From the NCBI GenBank assembly GCA_017792345.1, contig CP051228.1, positions 4,618,148-4,682,147 of the forward strand: a DNA stretch of 64,000 nt. The letters run 5' to 3'. The DNA comes from Mesoflavibacter sp. Its GTDB lineage: Bacteria > Pseudomonadota > Alphaproteobacteria > UBA8366 > Aestuariispiraceae. The notes under the pieces were generated by a model. That model saw nothing but the letters and a program-made list of their open reading frames with translations, was not told where the DNA came from and did not search any database. This document shows positions 62,239 through 64,000 of the stretch, one piece after another. The translations under genes were made by a program, and so were the position numbers. Positions within the stretch are counted from its first letter, which is position 1, and each line of letters begins with the position of its first letter.

Positions 62239-63615
62239 TCAAGCCTCCATGCGCACATCGGGACGCGGCGCGCCGGGACGCAGGGTCAGCGGCTGTCCCA
62301 AGCGGCGCTCGGTCTCCGCCAAGGCCGGCTTCAGCGGCCCTTTGAACAGGGCGGCGGCGGCGTCCGACAGATCGGCCACCGGCTTCCCCGCCCCCTTGAG
62401 GCGCAGCGCCCGGCGCAGGATGTCGGCCGCCTCGGCGTCGGGCGCTGATTTAAGCGCCTGGACCGGACTGACGCAAAGCTGGGCCAGGCTGGGCCCGATG
62501 CGCTGACGCGTGATCTCGACCAGCCCGGCGGCCGAGATCCCCAGCACGTCGGCATGGCCCTCCCCGCCTTTCAGGCGGCTGCGCAGCATGTCCAGCAGGG
62601 CCTTCATCTTGCCGCGCTGCTTGACGCCCGCGAAGTCGATGACAATCAGACCGCTGATCCGGCGCAGCAGAATCTGGCGTGCAATTTCATCCGCCGCGCG
62701 TCGGTTCAGGCGGTGCAGCGCTTCATCCTTCATCGTAGCGCCCGCCTCGCCCGACCCCATATCGACGTCGATTGCGGTCAGGGCCTTGGTCTCCTGAATG
62801 GTGACGCGCCCGCCGCCAGTCAGCGGCACCTCGGTTCCCAACGCCTCTTCCAGAATATCCGACAGGCCGGCCGCATCGAAAATCGGCGTCGTCGACTGAT
62901 GAAAAGCCAACCCTTCCGCCAAATCCGGATAGCGTTCCCGGACCAAGGCCTCGGCCGCCGCGAAATCCAGCCGGTCGTCCAGCGCGACCCGCGCATCGGG
63001 GCCGGCTTCGCGCAGACAGAAGTCGACGAATCCCGGCGCTTCCATCAGCAGGGCCGGTGCCTTCGCGGCCGATTTCCGCGATTGCAGGTCGGTCCAGAGC
63101 GCACGCAGACGCCCTGCTTCCTCCGCCAGAGCCTCGCCCGGAACGGACGCAGCCGGTCCCCGCAGGATCAGATCGGTCGGATCCTGGATCGCAGATTCCG
63201 CCGCAGCCAAAGCCTCAGCCCGGCGCTTGCCCTGGCCCAACGACCGGGCGCATTGCAGCCCGCCGCCGCGCCCCGGCTGCAGGGCGACGTATCGTCCCCA
63301 AAGAACGATCTGCCGAACCACGGCCGGGCCCTTGTCGTCATGGGAGTCGCGGGCGACCTGGACCAGCAGGGTCTCGCCCTCCTCCACCTCACGGGCCTTG
63401 GCCAACAAGACTTGCGGCCCGATCCCGAGATCCAGGAACGCCCCGCCCATGCGTTTGTCGACCGACCGCACGCGCGCCAGATAGACGGCACCGGTCAGGC
63501 GCTGCCGCGTCGCGCGGTCGATGTCGATGGCGACCGCCCGTCCGTCGGCGTCAAGATGCCCGGCCCGGCGTTCGGCAGGGCTGCCTTCGATATAGATTTC
63601 CGCCGCTCCGCTCAT
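62239..63615 (-). CDS. rng: Ribonuclease G/E family endoribonuclease
   Basis: This 458-residue endoribonuclease has an N-terminal S1-like region (GAVYLARVRSVDKRMGGAFLDLG) and the RNase H-like catalytic core with ALTAIDVDMGSGEAGATM and LIVIDFAGVKQRGKM, which supply the Mg-binding Asp pair. The length fits RNase G rather than the longer RNase E scaffold. It processes rRNA and decays mRNA. Its start overlaps the maf stop by 4 bp. Confidence 0.93.
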   Translation of the reverse strand: MSGAAEIYIEGSPAERRAGHLDADGRAVAIDIDRATRQRLTGAVYLARVRSVDKRMGGAFLDLGIGPQVLLAKAREVEEGETLLVQVARDSHDDKGPAVVRQIVLWGRYVALQPGRGGGLQCARSLGQGKRRAEALAAAESAIQDPTDLILRGPAASVPGEALAEEAGRLRALWTDLQSRKSAAKAPALLMEAPGFVDFCLREAGPDARVALDDRLDFAAAEALVRERYPDLAEGLAFHQSTTPIFDAAGLSDILEEALGTEVPLTGGGRVTIQETKALTAIDVDMGSGEAGATMKDEALHRLNRRAADEIARQILLRRISGLIVIDFAGVKQRGKMKALLDMLRSRLKGGEGHADVLGISAAGLVEITRQRIGPSLAQLCVSPVQALKSAPDAEAADILRRALRLKGAGKPVADLSDAAAALFKGPLKPALAETERRLGQPLTLRPGAPRPDVRMEA

Positions 63616-64000
63616 CGCGCTATTCCGATCCCAGTAAGCAGTTTATGCGTTTCGTGCAGGCACAGGCCCACGACATTCGTGTAGGAGCCGCCGATCCGGC
63701 GTATCAAGGTGGCCGCGCGGCCCTGAATGGCATAGCCGCCCGCCTTGCCGTCCCATTCGCCGGACGCGATATAGGCGTCGATCTCCGCCGCCTCCAGCCG
63801 TTTGAACACGACGGCCGTCTCGACCACCCTGGACCGGACCCGGCCGTCCGGCCCGATCAACGCGATGCCGCCATACACGATATGCCGCCGCCCCGAAAGC
63901 CGCGACAAGCATCGCCGTGCGGTTTCGGCATCTTCCGCCTTGGGCAGAATGCGCCGACCGACGGCGACGACGGTATCGGCGGCCAGGATGGCGCAGCCCG
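63612..64000 (-). CDS. maf: Maf-like nucleotide pyrophosphatase (5' end outside window)
   Basis: This is the C-terminal part of a Maf/YhdE-family nucleotide pyrophosphatase, which hydrolyses non-canonical or specific NTPs. The gene enters from the right edge, so the N-terminal SxSPRR motif is missing. Visible family marks are ILAADTVVAV (the catalytic Asp region), GWDGKAGGYAIQGRAA (the GxYAIQG motif) and SYTNVVGLCLHET. It precedes rng in the conserved maf-rng-yacG order, with a 4-bp overlap. Confidence 0.94.
   Translation of the reverse strand, partial: GCAILAADTVVAVGRRILPKAEDAETARRCLSRLSGRRHIVYGGIALIGPDGRVRSRVVETAVVFKRLEAAEIDAYIASGEWDGKAGGYAIQGRAATLIRRIGGSYTNVVGLCLHETHKLLTGIGIAR

Noticed and set aside
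1-64000. Insertion sequences, prophage genes, CRISPR arrays, rRNA genes
   Set aside because: No transposase, integrase, phage structural protein, direct-repeat spacer array or rRNA-like segment was seen; the few palindromes present are short.

Overview
This 64 kb window is GC-rich chromosomal DNA from a flagellated alphaproteobacterium, most likely of the Rhodospirillales type. The cell-cycle regulators CtrA and GcrA occur together. The aroQ-accB-accC-aat and maf-rng-yacG-tRNA-Phe neighbourhoods are typical of alphaproteobacteria, and overlapping start/stop codons are frequent. I saw no insertion sequence, prophage, CRISPR array or rRNA operon. It reads as core and metabolic chromosome, with somewhat AT-richer stretches around the lipase gene and the two small lipoprotein genes.

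Layout. 1-5.4 kb: the end of flhA, then flhF-fleN, a FliK-like gene and a small QueF-fold protein. 5.4-9.5 kb, minus strand: a secreted caspase-like protein, a STAS/SpoIIAA-like protein and fliI-fliJ. 9.7-16.2 kb: ctrA, two metallopeptidase-like genes, a soluble tandem-PAS chemoreceptor and a hydantoinase. 16.2-25.8 kb: paaY, nrdB, a PilZ protein, a class IV aminotransferase, GNAT and SDR genes, gcrA, a PerM-type exporter and nrdA. 25.9-32.4 kb: arginase and ornithine aminotransferase with a divergent Lrp regulator, cystathionine beta-lyase, small proteins and a lipase. 32.5-39 kb: the phenylacetate genes paaN and paaGIJKX. 39-45.8 kb: a TauD-family dioxygenase, a methyltransferase, aroQ-accBC-aat, a cupin protein and an XRE-cupin regulator. 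46-50.4 kb: a Tat-exported dienelactone hydrolase and the aerobic benzoyl-CoA genes boxC-boxB. 50.5-56.2 kb: two lipoproteins and the ugpBAEC glycerol-3-phosphate importer. 56.4-64 kb: MmcQ, RNase T2, an HBM chemoreceptor, an autotransporter-barrel protein, tRNA-Phe, yacG, rng and the start-truncated maf.

How it fits together. Motility (flagellar genes, two chemoreceptors, PilZ), cell-cycle control (CtrA, GcrA), deoxynucleotide supply (NrdA, NrdB) and aromatic-acid catabolism through CoA thioesters (paa and box) dominate. The most striking non-coding signal is the region upstream of gcrA. It carries ten GANTC (CcrM-type) sites in about 216 bp, including a duplicated 11+19 bp spaced triplet, and a pair of NrdR-like boxes with the same 31-32 bp period seen upstream of nrdA and nrdB. 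This suggests that the methylation-sensing regulator GcrA, the nucleotide-supply repressor NrdR and ribonucleotide reductase are wired together. Other readable operators are a PaaX-type inverted repeat between paaN and paaG, two TGCA-N6-TGCA (BoxR-type) sites before boxC, and a phased half-site array between the arginase gene and its Lrp regulator.
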